Below, one piece after another: positions 18,345 to 28,623 of a DNA stretch of 64,000 bases. The stretch lies in NCBI RefSeq assembly GCF_900149695.1, contig NZ_LT703007.1, positions 301,661 to 365,660 of the forward strand, in the 5' to 3' direction. The position numbers and the translations under genes were made by a program. Every line of letters starts with the position of its first letter. The stretch's first letter is position 1. This DNA is from Anderseniella sp. Alg231-50 (GTDB lineage: Bacteria > Pseudomonadota > Alphaproteobacteria > Rhizobiales > Aestuariivirgaceae). The notes below the pieces were generated by a model. That model saw only the letters and a program-made list of their open reading frames with translations. It was not told the origin of the DNA and ran no database searches.

Positions 18345-19283
18345 ATCCATGCGCCAGAAAACTTCCTGGCAGCGCTTCATGCGGCGGCCAAGAGCCTTGG
18401 GCGCAGTTGGCACAAGAAACGCCGGTGCCTGGGAGGTTCGCTCAAAGCAGAAACTACGCGGCAGACTGCTATAGATTGACCGCGGCGGTTTCGACCATTT
18501 GATCCGCTTCATACGCACACCGGTATCGCTGTTATGATACCAGACCTGCGATATGCCGATTTCATCGCAGAGAAAGCCGATCGCAGCTGACAGAGCGACT
18601 TCGGCCCAGTCATTGGCGTGACGCTTGAGAACATATTCGCAGTAAGGCTTTACTCTCCTTGCAGGACCAATACCCCAGACGCCATCGTTAGGCCGCCCGC
18701 TTTCTATTGCTCTGATAGCTGCGGAACGAGCCGAGCTGGCGCCACGCAGCCAGTCATTCTGCACCTCTTCGATCAACGCCTGGCCGCTGGCAAGGTCGAG
18801 ATCCAGGCGTACCCATGCCATTGTAGTGCGACCGCTTTTGCAAACCGGATGAGCTGAATAATTCAGATCCGTTTTCGAGACCGGCCGCGCCACGCGCTGA
18901 TAGGTCTCGTCATGCTCCCGGTCGAAGTTCACCTGCAGAACCAGGTTCACGCCTGGCCGCGAAGTCTGATAGTAGCTGCGGTCCCCTCCCCGCCAACCCC
19001 ACAGCCCGAGCGTGAGGACATAAGCCCGGTCGTTCTCGCGGGGCATGCCCAGCAAGTCATTGTTACTCAAGTTGGCTCCGCCACAGTGTTTCAGCACTGT
19101 CGCGACAGGCTTGCGATCAAGCAGGCGCCCCCAGCGGCTGGCCCGGATGTCACGGACCGGCACACCGGCGGAGCCCAGTTTCGGTGCCAGTAGCCGGGCG
19201 GCATATTCATCGTTGCAATAACGATAAACGGTTCGCTCCTTCGGCAGGCAGGCGATAATTTCGTTGGCATCACGGATATCCAT
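18324..19283 (-). CDS. Unknown 319-aa protein with EEVQNDW motif
   Basis: No named domain was recognised across the whole protein. No signal peptide or membrane segment is evident; it is basic and Trp/Arg-rich. The central stretch SGQALIEEVQNDWLRG resembles the 'EEIQSDW' motif I know from large polyvalent phage/mobile-element proteins, and it is followed by segments rich in Trp, His and Tyr (VWGIGP, VKPYCEYVL, VWYHNSDTG). The N-terminal region has YRYCNDEYAARL. An ancestral phage-type enzymatic domain now carried alone is possible, but this is inference. The gene stands alone between core genes and ends inside a perfect inverted repeat. Confidence 0.7.
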   Translation of the reverse strand: MDIRDANEIIACLPKERTVYRYCNDEYAARLLAPKLGSAGVPVRDIRASRWGRLLDRKPVATVLKHCGGANLSNNDLLGMPRENDRAYVLTLGLWGWRGGDRSYYQTSRPGVNLVLQVNFDREHDETYQRVARPVSKTDLNYSAHPVCKSGRTTMAWVRLDLDLASGQALIEEVQNDWLRGASSARSAAIRAIESGRPNDGVWGIGPARRVKPYCEYVLKRHANDWAEVALSAAIGFLCDEIGISQVWYHNSDTGVRMKRIKWSKPPRSIYSSLPRSFCFERTSQAPAFLVPTAPKALGRRMKRCQEVFWRMDATRKLN

Positions 19284-19653
19284 GCTGCGTCAACTCCGGT
19301 TCATTGCAAATGCCCAGCCGGCCGCAGCCTGGAAAACGCGTGAGCAAACGCACGAACACACAGGCCCGGCAGACCGGGACAGTTAAAGTCTTTCATGAAA
19401 GGTCAAAGGATGCCGGCTGGCGCCGAGCACGGCTCAGAAAACTGACGTGGCAGCTCCGGGCACAAGAGCAGCGCATGCGGCAGGTGATTTACCTGTCGCA
19501 GCAATCGGCATCGCGAATTGGCGATCGAATAGCATGTGCGTTACTCCACGAATTGGGTGACGGCATATGCCACAGTTCCCGCAGCCTTGCCAAGTGCCTG
19601 GGCAAAAAATTCGCAAAGTGTTGTATTTTTACAACACTGGAACCTGAAACGCC
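19284..19653. other. Intergenic region without a supported gene
   Basis: A plus-strand frame at 19304-19657 (TTG start, Arg/Lys/Gln-rich, 117 aa) has no ribosome binding site and no recognisable domain, so I do not call it. The region holds a hairpin serving the methyltransferase gene on the minus strand (below) and presumably the promoter of the 319-aa gene. Confidence 0.5.
19617..19638 (-). terminator. Rho-independent terminator after the RsmB-like gene
   Basis: AGTGTTGTA and TACAACACT form a perfect 9-bp stem with a TTTT loop, 15 bp past the stop of the minus-strand methyltransferase gene. On that strand the stem is followed by TTTGCGAATTTTTT. The stem is AT-leaning, but the trailing T-run supports termination. 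Confidence 0.6.
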
Positions 19654-20946
19654 CTAGTCCTGCCGCTGCATGACGGCGATGAAGAAGCCGTCGACATTGT
19701 GATCTGCCGGAGACAACAACAGTGTATCAGCGCTGCCGTCAGATGACGCAGGCGCATCGCCGGGAAGGCACTGAGTCCAGACATCAGCATAAGGCACGAT
19801 AGAGAAATCCGGATTCGACGCGAGAAACACCTCGATCTGGTCGGTGTTCTCTTCCGGCAACAAAGAGCATGTCACGTAGATCAACCGTCCACCCGGTTTC
19901 ACCAGCGGAGCAGCTCGGGCCAGCACAGCACGCTGATCATCACCTCGGTTGATGAGGCTTTCAGGCGTCAGCCGCCACTTTGCATCAGGCTTGCGCCGCC
20001 AGGAGCCGGACCCGGAACACGGTGCATCGACCAGCACCCGGTCCATGCGACCAACCAGTTCATCGAGCTTGTCCGGTTCGTCGGCCGGAATGACCTGGAC
20101 ATTGTGTACCCCTGCCCGATTGAGCCGAGCGATAATCGGTTTCAGGCGGTTCTTGTCGGCATCCCAGGCGTGTATCTGGCCCTTGTTGCCCATGGCCGAT
20201 GCCAGGGCCAGCGTCTTGCCGCCCGCCCCTGCGCAGATATCTGCAACCTGGTGGCCGGCCGCTACCGCACACATGCGGGCAGCGACTTGTGATGCCGCAT
20301 CCTGTATCTCAAAAGCGCCGCGCTGGAAGGACGGCTCCGCTTCAAGATTGGGCGTGCGTTTCAGGCCTTCGGGTACCTCGATGCGAACGGCATCAGGCGC
20401 AAACGGGACTTCCACCGCGTCGAACTTCGACAGCTGGTTGAGCAGTTTTTCCCGCGTTGTCTTCAGCAGATTGGCGCGAACATCCACCGGCGCACGAACG
20501 CCAAGCGCCTTGCCGTGGCGCACCGCATTGTCGCCAAACGCCTTTTCAAAGGACGGCATCAGCCATTCGGGAATGTTGGCCTGGTCATGGAGCGCCGCAT
20601 CGGCGGGCATCCCGGCAGACAGCGCTTCTGTTTCTGCTTGCGTCAATTCGCCGGGACCATGCTTCGACACACACAGTTCAGCCAGCTCTTCCACGGTGAT
20701 ATTCATCAGCCTGACGGCACAGGCAAGTACCAGCGCCCGCGGCGTATCGGAGCCCATCATCGACGCGAGCACCGCGCGCTGGCGCATGATGTCGTACACT
20801 ATGTTGCCGATGGCCGCGCGATCACTGGAACCTGCAAACCGGTGCGCCTTACCCCAATCAGACAAGGCCCCGTTCACCGGGCGATGACGGTCGCTTACAT
20901 CAGCGATAACCTCGACAGCGGCTGCGAGCCTTCCGGACAGATGCAT
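19654..20946 (-). CDS. RsmB/NOP-family rRNA methyltransferase
   Basis: A 430-aa protein starting at ATG 20946; the open frame extends further upstream but that part lies over the MAPEG gene in another frame. The N-terminal half is an RsmB/NusB-like helical region. The C-terminal half is a Rossmann methyltransferase with the SAM loop CAGAGGKTLALAS, the DAPCSGSGSWRRKPD motif and the second catalytic Cys in VTCSLLPEEN. The family makes m5C in rRNA (RsmB acts at 16S C967). The start overlaps the MAPEG stop by 1 bp (TAATG), implying coupling. Confidence 0.9.
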   Translation of the reverse strand: MHLSGRLAAAVEVIADVSDRHRPVNGALSDWGKAHRFAGSSDRAAIGNIVYDIMRQRAVLASMMGSDTPRALVLACAVRLMNITVEELAELCVSKHGPGELTQAETEALSAGMPADAALHDQANIPEWLMPSFEKAFGDNAVRHGKALGVRAPVDVRANLLKTTREKLLNQLSKFDAVEVPFAPDAVRIEVPEGLKRTPNLEAEPSFQRGAFEIQDAASQVAARMCAVAAGHQVADICAGAGGKTLALASAMGNKGQIHAWDADKNRLKPIIARLNRAGVHNVQVIPADEPDKLDELVGRMDRVLVDAPCSGSGSWRRKPDAKWRLTPESLINRGDDQRAVLARAAPLVKPGGRLIYVTCSLLPEENTDQIEVFLASNPDFSIVPYADVWTQCLPGDAPASSDGSADTLLLSPADHNVDGFFIAVMQRQD

Positions 20947-21374
20947 TAGATTGTTCCCGTCGAAAAAACATGTGCGGCCAACATGGCCCACATAATGGTG
21001 ACTGCAAAGACACTGGTGAAAAAGCTGCAGAACCGAACCGGCAGCTTGTTCGACCCGCAATGACAGATGGAATGCACGATGCGGGCGCTGACAAAGCCCC
21101 ATGCCAGCCAGACAAACACCACACTTACGGCGTTGATGGCAAGTGCAGTGGCAACCGCGGCGAAGAACAACAGCGGTATTTCGAACAGGTTCTTGTAGTT
21201 GTTGCTGGCTTTCAGCACATGGGATGGCCACACCCGGTCGTCCAGCATGGCCTCCCTGCCGACTTTTCCGGCCTTGTAAGCGGTGCGCCGTCTCGCACCA
21301 AGTACCAGCAAAACAACGATGGTCAGCAAGGCTTGCGCACTTGCAGCCAGCACGAGCATTTGCGGATTGGTCAT
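20946..21374 (-). CDS. MAPEG family membrane protein
   Basis: A 142-aa protein with four hydrophobic segments. The MAPEG pattern is visible: GREAMLDDRVWPSHVLKASNN then NLFEIPLLFFAAVATAL, and WGFVSARIVHSICHCGSNKL. MAPEG proteins include microsomal glutathione transferases; bacterial relatives are mostly uncharacterised. It sits 18 bp after guaB and is coupled to the methyltransferase gene, so the three form an operon. Confidence 0.88.
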   Translation of the reverse strand: MTNPQMLVLAASAQALLTIVVLLVLGARRRTAYKAGKVGREAMLDDRVWPSHVLKASNNYKNLFEIPLLFFAAVATALAINAVSVVFVWLAWGFVSARIVHSICHCGSNKLPVRFCSFFTSVFAVTIMWAMLAAHVFSTGTI

Positions 21375-21392
21375 GGCTCCGGCTTCCCGAAT

Positions 21393-22898
<1,506 letters not shown>

Positions 22899-23128
22899 TT
22901 AGAACAACTTTTCGGGTCCGTTCGACCCCCTGTTGATCTAAGGAACGGTCACAGCGCGTTCGGCGTCATTCCAAACACGACTCGCAACCAGATTGACGAC
23001 TGTCTGTAACACCCAGTTGAAGGCCGCGGCAAGCGACAGTTATCCACACCGGGTGTGGCATGTTGGCCATTATCGGATTCATCGCCGGATCGACAGCCGG
23101 TTGATGGGACCAAGGCGAGATAATCAGC

Positions 23129-23872
23129 CTATTCGCTGGCCCCGCGATAGCCCATGGCCACGAGGAACAGTTCGGCGGAATCTTCGCGGCTGGATTGCGG
23201 CTTGAAATGACGCACGCTTCTGAATTCCCGCTTCAGCATGGCCAGCAATTCGCTCTCCGCGCCGCCACGCAGTACCTTGCACACGTAAGTTCCGCCCGGC
23301 TTCAACACCTGGCGGGCAAACACGAGGCCTGCGTCGGCCAGGGCCATGATCTTGAAATGGTCGGTCTGGCGGTGGCCGGTGGCGTGAGCTGCCATGTCGG
23401 ACACCACCGCGTCCGCCTTGTCCCCGCCAAGCGCCTCGATCAGGGCATCTGCTGCACCGTCTTCAAGAAAATCCTGCTTGAATATGGTGACACCGGCGAT
23501 CGGCTCGATGCCGTGCATGTCGATGGCGACCACCTTGCCTTCACCGGAATCGGCATTTGTCCGCCGTGCCGCAATCTGCGACCATCCGCCGGGAGCCGCG
23601 CCAAGGTCCACCACACGGCCACCGGGTTTCAGGAACCTGAACTCGTCATCGATTTCGGCGAGCTTGAAGGCGGAGCGCGACCGATAGCCTTCCAGCTTGG
23701 CGCGCGACACGTACGGATCGTTCAACTGGCGTTCCAGCCAGCGGGTGGACGACAGTCTGCGTCCACGCGCGGTCTTGACCCTCTGCGCCGTCTTGGTCGG
23801 GTTGCGGCCCGAGGTTCCCGTAGAGCGGGGTTTCTTGCCGCTTGGTCTACGTGGGCCTGGCATAGTTTCCAT
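23129..23872 (-). CDS. rlmE: 23S rRNA (uridine-2552-2'-O)-methyltransferase
   Basis: A 247-aa RlmE/FtsJ. The catalytic K-D-K-E tetrad is readable: Lys in LEGYRSRSAFKLAEID, Asp in VVSDMA, Lys in VCKVLRGG, and Glu in SAELFLVAMG. The SAM motif is VVDLGAAPGGWSQ. A basic N-terminal extension of about 40 residues is seen, as in other alphaproteobacterial forms. It methylates U2552 in the 50S A-loop. Its start (ATG 23872 or 23863) lies inside the end of the Ppx/GppA gene, so translation is probably coupled. Confidence 0.95.
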   Translation of the reverse strand: METMPGPRRPSGKKPRSTGTSGRNPTKTAQRVKTARGRRLSSTRWLERQLNDPYVSRAKLEGYRSRSAFKLAEIDDEFRFLKPGGRVVDLGAAPGGWSQIAARRTNADSGEGKVVAIDMHGIEPIAGVTIFKQDFLEDGAADALIEALGGDKADAVVSDMAAHATGHRQTDHFKIMALADAGLVFARQVLKPGGTYVCKVLRGGAESELLAMLKREFRSVRHFKPQSSREDSAELFLVAMGYRGASE

Positions 23873-24989
23873 CCTCGTTCATGAGTGAAGTCAAGATGCC
23901 CTCGCGAAGCCCGCGGTCCGCCACGCGGATACGGTCTGCCGGCCACAGGTTGCGAATTTCCTCCAGTATGGCACAGCCTGCCAGAACAAGATCGGCCCGT
24001 TCCGGCCCGACACACGGCGATGATGCACGTTGTTCATAGGTCATGGACAACAGATCATTGGTGACAGCGCTGACTTCATCCCCCAGAATCCAGGCGCCGT
24101 CGACGCGGGCGCGATCATAGCGGCGCAGATTCATGTGGATGCCGCACACTGTGGTGACCGTCCCCGACGTTCCCAACAGATGATCGGGCACCGGATCAAT
24201 TCCCGACCCGTTGCGCAAGCGGTCCGCGAACGGCCGGGCAAGTTCAGCCACATGGGCGCGCATCGCCGCGAAACTTTCAGAATTTACGTGCTTGCCGCCG
24301 AATTTCTCGGCAACTGTCACCACGCCTGCGGGAATTGAGGTCCAGTCGTCAATCTTGTAGCGTCCGTCGACGACATTGAGCCACAGGATTTCGGTCGACC
24401 CGCCGCCAATGTCGAACACCACCACCGACTGTGCCTTGCCGCAAATCAGCGGCGACGCCCCGGCGGCGGCCAGACTTGCTTCGGTTTCCCGGTCAATAAC
24501 CTCAAGATCCAGCCCGATCTCGGTTTGCGCCTGCTCGATAAAGCGCTCGCCATTGCCTGCCATGCGGCAGGCTTCGGTGGCAATCAGACGAAAACGCCGG
24601 ACATCCCACCATTTCAATTTGTTGGAACACACCCTGAGGGCTTTTATCGTGCGATCTATCGCGTCCTGGGAAATCTCTCCGCTTTGCGATACGCCCTCTC
24701 CCAGCCGCACGATGCGGGAAAACGCGTCAACCACCTCAAAACCCGAATCTGCCGGGCGCGCCAGCAGCAGGCGGCAGTTATTGGTGCCCAGATCAAGCGC
24801 ACCATAGATGGTTTCACCCGGAATCTTGCGGAATCTTGCGGTTGGCTTACCGGACGTAGCCGTACCGGACTTCGCCTTTTTCTCAGGCTCAGCCACCTCG
24901 TCACGCCGACGCGGCGGGCGGCGTAGATGCCACCCATGGCGCCGGCGCGTTTTGGCCGGTTTCGCGCCGGTTTTACCCTCAGCGCCCAA
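23847..24989 (-). CDS. Ppx/GppA family phosphatase
   Basis: A 380-aa exopolyphosphatase/guanosine pentaphosphatase-type protein of the ASKHA fold. GALDLGTNNCRLLLA, the RLGEGVSQSG segment and DIGGGSTEILW are the phosphate-binding loops. Family members cut inorganic polyphosphate or pppGpp; which one cannot be told. The first 55 residues are Arg/Lys/Pro-rich and probably disordered. The frame begins at TTG 24989; no good ATG exists, and an internal GTG (EVAEPEK) is an alternative start. It overlaps rlmE. Confidence 0.9.
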   Translation of the reverse strand: MGAEGKTGAKPAKTRRRHGWHLRRPPRRRDEVAEPEKKAKSGTATSGKPTARFRKIPGETIYGALDLGTNNCRLLLARPADSGFEVVDAFSRIVRLGEGVSQSGEISQDAIDRTIKALRVCSNKLKWWDVRRFRLIATEACRMAGNGERFIEQAQTEIGLDLEVIDRETEASLAAAGASPLICGKAQSVVVFDIGGGSTEILWLNVVDGRYKIDDWTSIPAGVVTVAEKFGGKHVNSESFAAMRAHVAELARPFADRLRNGSGIDPVPDHLLGTSGTVTTVCGIHMNLRRYDRARVDGAWILGDEVSAVTNDLLSMTYEQRASSPCVGPERADLVLAGCAILEEIRNLWPADRIRVADRGLREGILTSLMNEDGNYARPT

Positions 24990-25218
24990 ATCAACACCCT
25001 GTCAGGTTACCCGTCGCCCGCGCCTGGCCCCAGCGTACTCAGCCATTCCAGGGGGCGACCATAAAGGCAACCTGCCTCAATACGTTTCGTTACGTTCACT
25101 GTAACAGCTTTACGGACAAGGTAAAGCGAGCTGATTTTTCATGGTTACATTGAGCGGGATTTCATTAACGCATGATTAGACCTTGAGCGGTATGTTTAGC
25201 CCCGCAAGGGATAGTCGC

Positions 25219-26133
25219 ATGAATAGCTATGGAAAAAGCTGGTTTGCAACCGGGTCGCTAATCGGGGAGTTCTCCGATCAAATCCGTATGGCCGTTACTC
25301 AGGAGCGCTCGGCACTGGCTGTGAACACGGCCCGCGTCGAGGCTGAACTCGCATCCAAGGCGAAATCCGAGTTCATCGCGTCCATGAGCCACGAATTGCG
25401 CACACCCCTGAACGCTATTATCGGCTTTTCCGACATGATGCAGTCCCACAAGGACCTGCCGGATGCACAGACCGATCAATATGCCACTTACATCAATGAA
25501 GCCGCTCAGCACCTGTTGCAGCTGATCAACGAAATTCTTGATGTTTCCAAAATTCAGGCCGGCGCACTGACAGTCGATCTGCAAATGCTGGATGTCAAAC
25601 CCATGGTGGAAAGCTGTGTGCACTTCGTCGAGATGCGTGCCGCAGAACAGAAGGTTACGGTCATCTGCAACATTGCCGACGACCTGCCGGCCATCAAGGC
25701 TGACCCGCTGCGGTTGAAACAGGTCATGCTGAATCTTCTGAGCAATGCCGTGAAATTCACCGACGAAGGCGGCAAAGTGGTTCTTGAGGTAGTGGCCGAG
25801 GGCACCGGTTATGTAGCGTTTTCCGTCACGGATACCGGTCGCGGCATGAGCCAGGAAGAACTGCTGATGGCGACGCAACCGTTTGGCCAGGTTCGCGGCG
25901 GACACAGCAATGCCAATGAGGGAACCGGACTGGGCGTCCCGATTTCTGCTGCACTGATCAAGTCGCACGGCGGCAAGTTCACCCTGGAAAGCAAGCAAAA
26001 CGAGGGCACCTGTGCCCGGTTCATCATCCCGATCGGAACAAATGATGAAGTTTCCATCGAAGCAGAAACTGCTTCGGCACAACACGACACAGCACAAGCT
26101 GAAACAAGTTTGCCGGCACAACCGGCTCATTAG
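25219..26133 (+). CDS. Sensor histidine kinase (HisKA-HATPase_c only)
   Basis: A 304-aa protein. ATG 25219 is preferred over ATG 25183 because AAGGGA lies just ahead. The phosphoacceptor is His58 in SHELRTPLNAIIGFSD, followed by a PleC/DivJ-like HATPase domain with N-box NLLSNAVKFT, G1 DTGRGM and G2 GTGLGVPI. No membrane helix or sensor domain precedes the HisKA region, only a short coiled segment. The last 30 residues are Ala/Glu/Thr-rich. It is probably cytoplasmic and may receive input through a partner. It is 12 bp upstream of the HerA-like gene; no response regulator is adjacent. Confidence 0.9.
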   Translation: MNSYGKSWFATGSLIGEFSDQIRMAVTQERSALAVNTARVEAELASKAKSEFIASMSHELRTPLNAIIGFSDMMQSHKDLPDAQTDQYATYINEAAQHLLQLINEILDVSKIQAGALTVDLQMLDVKPMVESCVHFVEMRAAEQKVTVICNIADDLPAIKADPLRLKQVMLNLLSNAVKFTDEGGKVVLEVVAEGTGYVAFSVTDTGRGMSQEELLMATQPFGQVRGGHSNANEGTGLGVPISAALIKSHGGKFTLESKQNEGTCARFIIPIGTNDEVSIEAETASAQHDTAQAETSLPAQPAH

Positions 26134-26145
26134 AAGGCACACCAA

Positions 26146-28269
26146 ATGACCACGCAACCCATTGCTGCTGCTACCACTTCGCGCGGGCCCATGAATATGG
26201 CCAGTGAACGCATTGGCCGCATTGTGGCCGTGACCGGTGCCCATGCGATCATCCTGCTTGATGCCGACGATGCGTTTTCCGCAGGCAATGAAGGCTCACC
26301 GGAAATCGGCACACTGTTGAAAGTGGATACCGAAGCGACCGTGACGCTTGCGTTGGTCTCAGCCCTGAGTTCTCCCACGCCGTCGCACGAAAACCCGGAA
26401 CAGGAAATGCGTATTGTCGAAGTGGAATTCATCGGCGAGTTGCCGAAGGATGATCACGGCAACCCCAAGAGCTTCCGGCGTGGTGTGTCGTCCTATCCAG
26501 GTCTCGGCAACATTGTTTGTCGTGCGTCCCAGAACGAACTGTCGATGGCCTATGCCAGCGACGAAGACACCTCGATCCGCATCGGCCACATCCAGCAGGA
26601 CATAACCATTCCCGCAATGGTCAAGATTGACGAACTGCTCGGCAAGCACTTTGCCGTACTGGGCACAACCGGCACCGGCAAGTCATGTTCGGTTGCACTG
26701 ATCCTGCGCCGCATCCTGGAGAAAAATCCAAAGGCACACATTCTTCTGCTGGATGTCCACCGTGAATATGCATCTTCCTTCAAGGAGTACGCCGAAGTTA
26801 TCCAGCCTGCGAACATGTCTTTGCCGTTCTGGATGCTCAATTTCGAGGAAGTCGTTGAAATCCTGATCGGCAACCAGCCAAACCGGGAGCAGGACATTGA
26901 AATTCTGCGCGAGCTGATCCCGCTCGCGAAGACCCGCTACGCCGCCAGTACCCGCCGCGACAAGGCGGCGGCTCCAAGCCTGCGTTCCAAGGACCCTGCA
27001 GACACCATGAATCTGGGTGTCGATACACCGGTGCCATATCGCTCGTCCGACCTGATGAGCCTGATTGAGGAACACCTCGGCAAACTCGACCTGAAAGGTG
27101 AACTTGCCCCGTTCAAGCGGCTCAAGGCACGCCTCGACACCATGACGCGTGACCCGCGCTATGCATTCATGTTCGGTCACATGACCATATCCGACAATAT
27201 GGCTGAAGTGGTTGGCCGTATCTTCCGTATCCCGGTCGACGACAAGCCGATCACGGTGCTCGAGCTTGGCGGCCTTCCGTCGGAAGTGATCAATGTCTGC
27301 GTATCCGTCCTGGCGCGCATGGCGTTCGACTTCGGCCTGTGGAGCCAGGGACGCGTGCCGATCACCTTTGTGTGCGAAGAAGCCCACAGGTATGTGCCGT
27401 CTGACAAGACCAGTGGATTTGAACCGACCAAACGGGCCATTTCGCGGATTGCCAAAGAGGGCCGTAAGTACGGCGTCTCGCTGGCGATTATCACGCAGCG
27501 CCCGTCGGAACTGGATCCGACTATCCTGTCACAGTGCAACACCGTGTTTTCCATGCGCCTGACCAATGAGCGCGACCAGGAAATCCTGAAGGCCGGTATT
27601 TCCGACGCCGCAGCTTCCCTGATGGAATTCATGCCGACAATGGGCACAGGCGAAGCAGTCACCTTCGGTGAAGGCGTATCGCTGCCGACCCGCATCAAAT
27701 TCGACCTGCTGCCGCGCCATGCCCTGCCGAAGAGTTCCACCGCATCATTTACCCGCAACTGGAGCATCGATGTGCCGGATGAAGGCTTCCTGGAAGCCAT
27801 CGTGGCGCGCTGGCGCATGCAGTCCTACGATGTCGGCTACGAGGATTCAGCTCCGGAAGCGGCTGACTTCAACCCGGAGACCGGCGAGTTCGCGGAACAG
27901 GCCGCCGAGCCTGCGCCTGCTGCTGCGCCCCAGCCGGCAGTTGCACCGCAACCTGCAGCCCCGGCTGCCCAGGCACCTGCGGCCGCACCGGCGGCAGCGC
28001 CTGCCCCGGCACCAGCAGCTCCGGCCCCAGCGGCGGCTGCGGCCCCTGCTCCCGCAGCGGCTGGAGCAGTAGCCGGTGCAAGCTCATCACTACTGAAAAA
28101 ACCACTCGATGTATCCGGTCTGTCAATCGGACAACCGGAAGCAGCACAGCCCGAGGCAAACGGCGCTCAGCCACAGCCTGCACCGGAAGCCCCGGCGGCG
28201 GCCACTGCGGCGGCATCCCTGCGCAAGGACACCGGGCTTGGCTCGTTGTTGCAAAAACTGCGCAACTAG
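26146..28269 (+). CDS. HerA-like ATPase (DUF87) with Ala/Pro-rich tail
   Basis: A 707-aa protein. It starts with a HAS-barrel-like beta domain (about 20-130), followed by a HerA/FtsK-type ATPase: Walker A GTTGTGKSCS at about 172-181, Walker B ITFVCEEAHRYVP, and the Arg-rich sensor ISRIAKEGRKYGVSLAIITQ. HerA enzymes translocate DNA, usually with NurA in archaea; no nurA is nearby. A long Ala/Pro/Gln-rich region (about 583-650) links to a short conserved-looking end, LGSLLQKLRN. It is probably co-transcribed with the histidine kinase. Confidence 0.88.
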   Translation: MTTQPIAAATTSRGPMNMASERIGRIVAVTGAHAIILLDADDAFSAGNEGSPEIGTLLKVDTEATVTLALVSALSSPTPSHENPEQEMRIVEVEFIGELPKDDHGNPKSFRRGVSSYPGLGNIVCRASQNELSMAYASDEDTSIRIGHIQQDITIPAMVKIDELLGKHFAVLGTTGTGKSCSVALILRRILEKNPKAHILLLDVHREYASSFKEYAEVIQPANMSLPFWMLNFEEVVEILIGNQPNREQDIEILRELIPLAKTRYAASTRRDKAAAPSLRSKDPADTMNLGVDTPVPYRSSDLMSLIEEHLGKLDLKGELAPFKRLKARLDTMTRDPRYAFMFGHMTISDNMAEVVGRIFRIPVDDKPITVLELGGLPSEVINVCVSVLARMAFDFGLWSQGRVPITFVCEEAHRYVPSDKTSGFEPTKRAISRIAKEGRKYGVSLAIITQRPSELDPTILSQCNTVFSMRLTNERDQEILKAGISDAAASLMEFMPTMGTGEAVTFGEGVSLPTRIKFDLLPRHALPKSSTASFTRNWSIDVPDEGFLEAIVARWRMQSYDVGYEDSAPEAADFNPETGEFAEQAAEPAPAAAPQPAVAPQPAAPAAQAPAAAPAAAPAPAPAAPAPAAAAAPAPAAAGAVAGASSSLLKKPLDVSGLSIGQPEAAQPEANGAQPQPAPEAPAAATAAASLRKDTGLGSLLQKLRN
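27892..28080 (+). repeat. Ala/Pro-coding low-complexity tract
   Basis: Repeated GCN and CCN codons encode runs such as APAAAPQPAVAPQPAAP inside the HerA-like gene. It is a flexible linker; replication slippage could vary its length between strains. Confidence 0.75.
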
Positions 28270-28360
28270 CGGTTTTGCATCTATCCTGAATTGCCGGGCT
28301 TGACACCGGCAAGCCGAATTGGCTAAGCCACCAGTCATACCGCCCGTTCGGCATGAGTAT

Positions 28361-28434
28361 TGGGGAATAGGTTAACGGTAGACCCACGGACTCTGACTCC
28401 GTTAGTCCTGGTTCGAATCCAGGTTCCCCAGCCA
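28361..28434 (+). tRNA. tRNA-Gln (anticodon CUG)
   Basis: A complete cloverleaf can be drawn. Acceptor TGGGGAA pairs with TTCCCCA, the anticodon stem is ACGGA/TCCGT around the loop CTCTGAC (anticodon CTG, reading CAG), and the T arm is CCTGG-TTCGAAT-CCAGG. The discriminator is G and CCA is encoded. It stands alone between HerA-like and acyl-CoA ligase genes. No integrase or att-like repeat was seen next to it. Confidence 0.95.
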
Positions 28435-28623
28435 GCCTTTCATTCTCCGACAGTTTTGCGGAAATCAAAACACGCTTCTTGCAAAACTTGTTTGCAGATC
28501 GACGACTTTTGGCGGAAAATCAACGGCAACCCTGAGAACCTTCGGGCGATAACCTCTAGCAGTCCCTTACCGTTTCCGGCTGGTTCGGGTAGCGGGGTCA
28601 AACAAGATTGAGAGAGGTTGATC
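28435..28623. other. Spacer after tRNA-Gln
   Basis: No gene is supported in these 189 bases. The segment must carry the promoter of the following ligase gene unless that gene is read through from the tRNA. Confidence 0.4.

Noticed and set aside
19304..19657. 117-codon plus-strand ORF, possible small basic protein
   Set aside because: TTG start with no ribosome binding site, no domain, and it runs over the terminator hairpin of the opposite-strand gene.
28361..28623. tRNA-Gln as a possible integration site for the catabolic island
   Set aside because: No integrase gene and no direct repeat of the tRNA 3' end were seen in the window.
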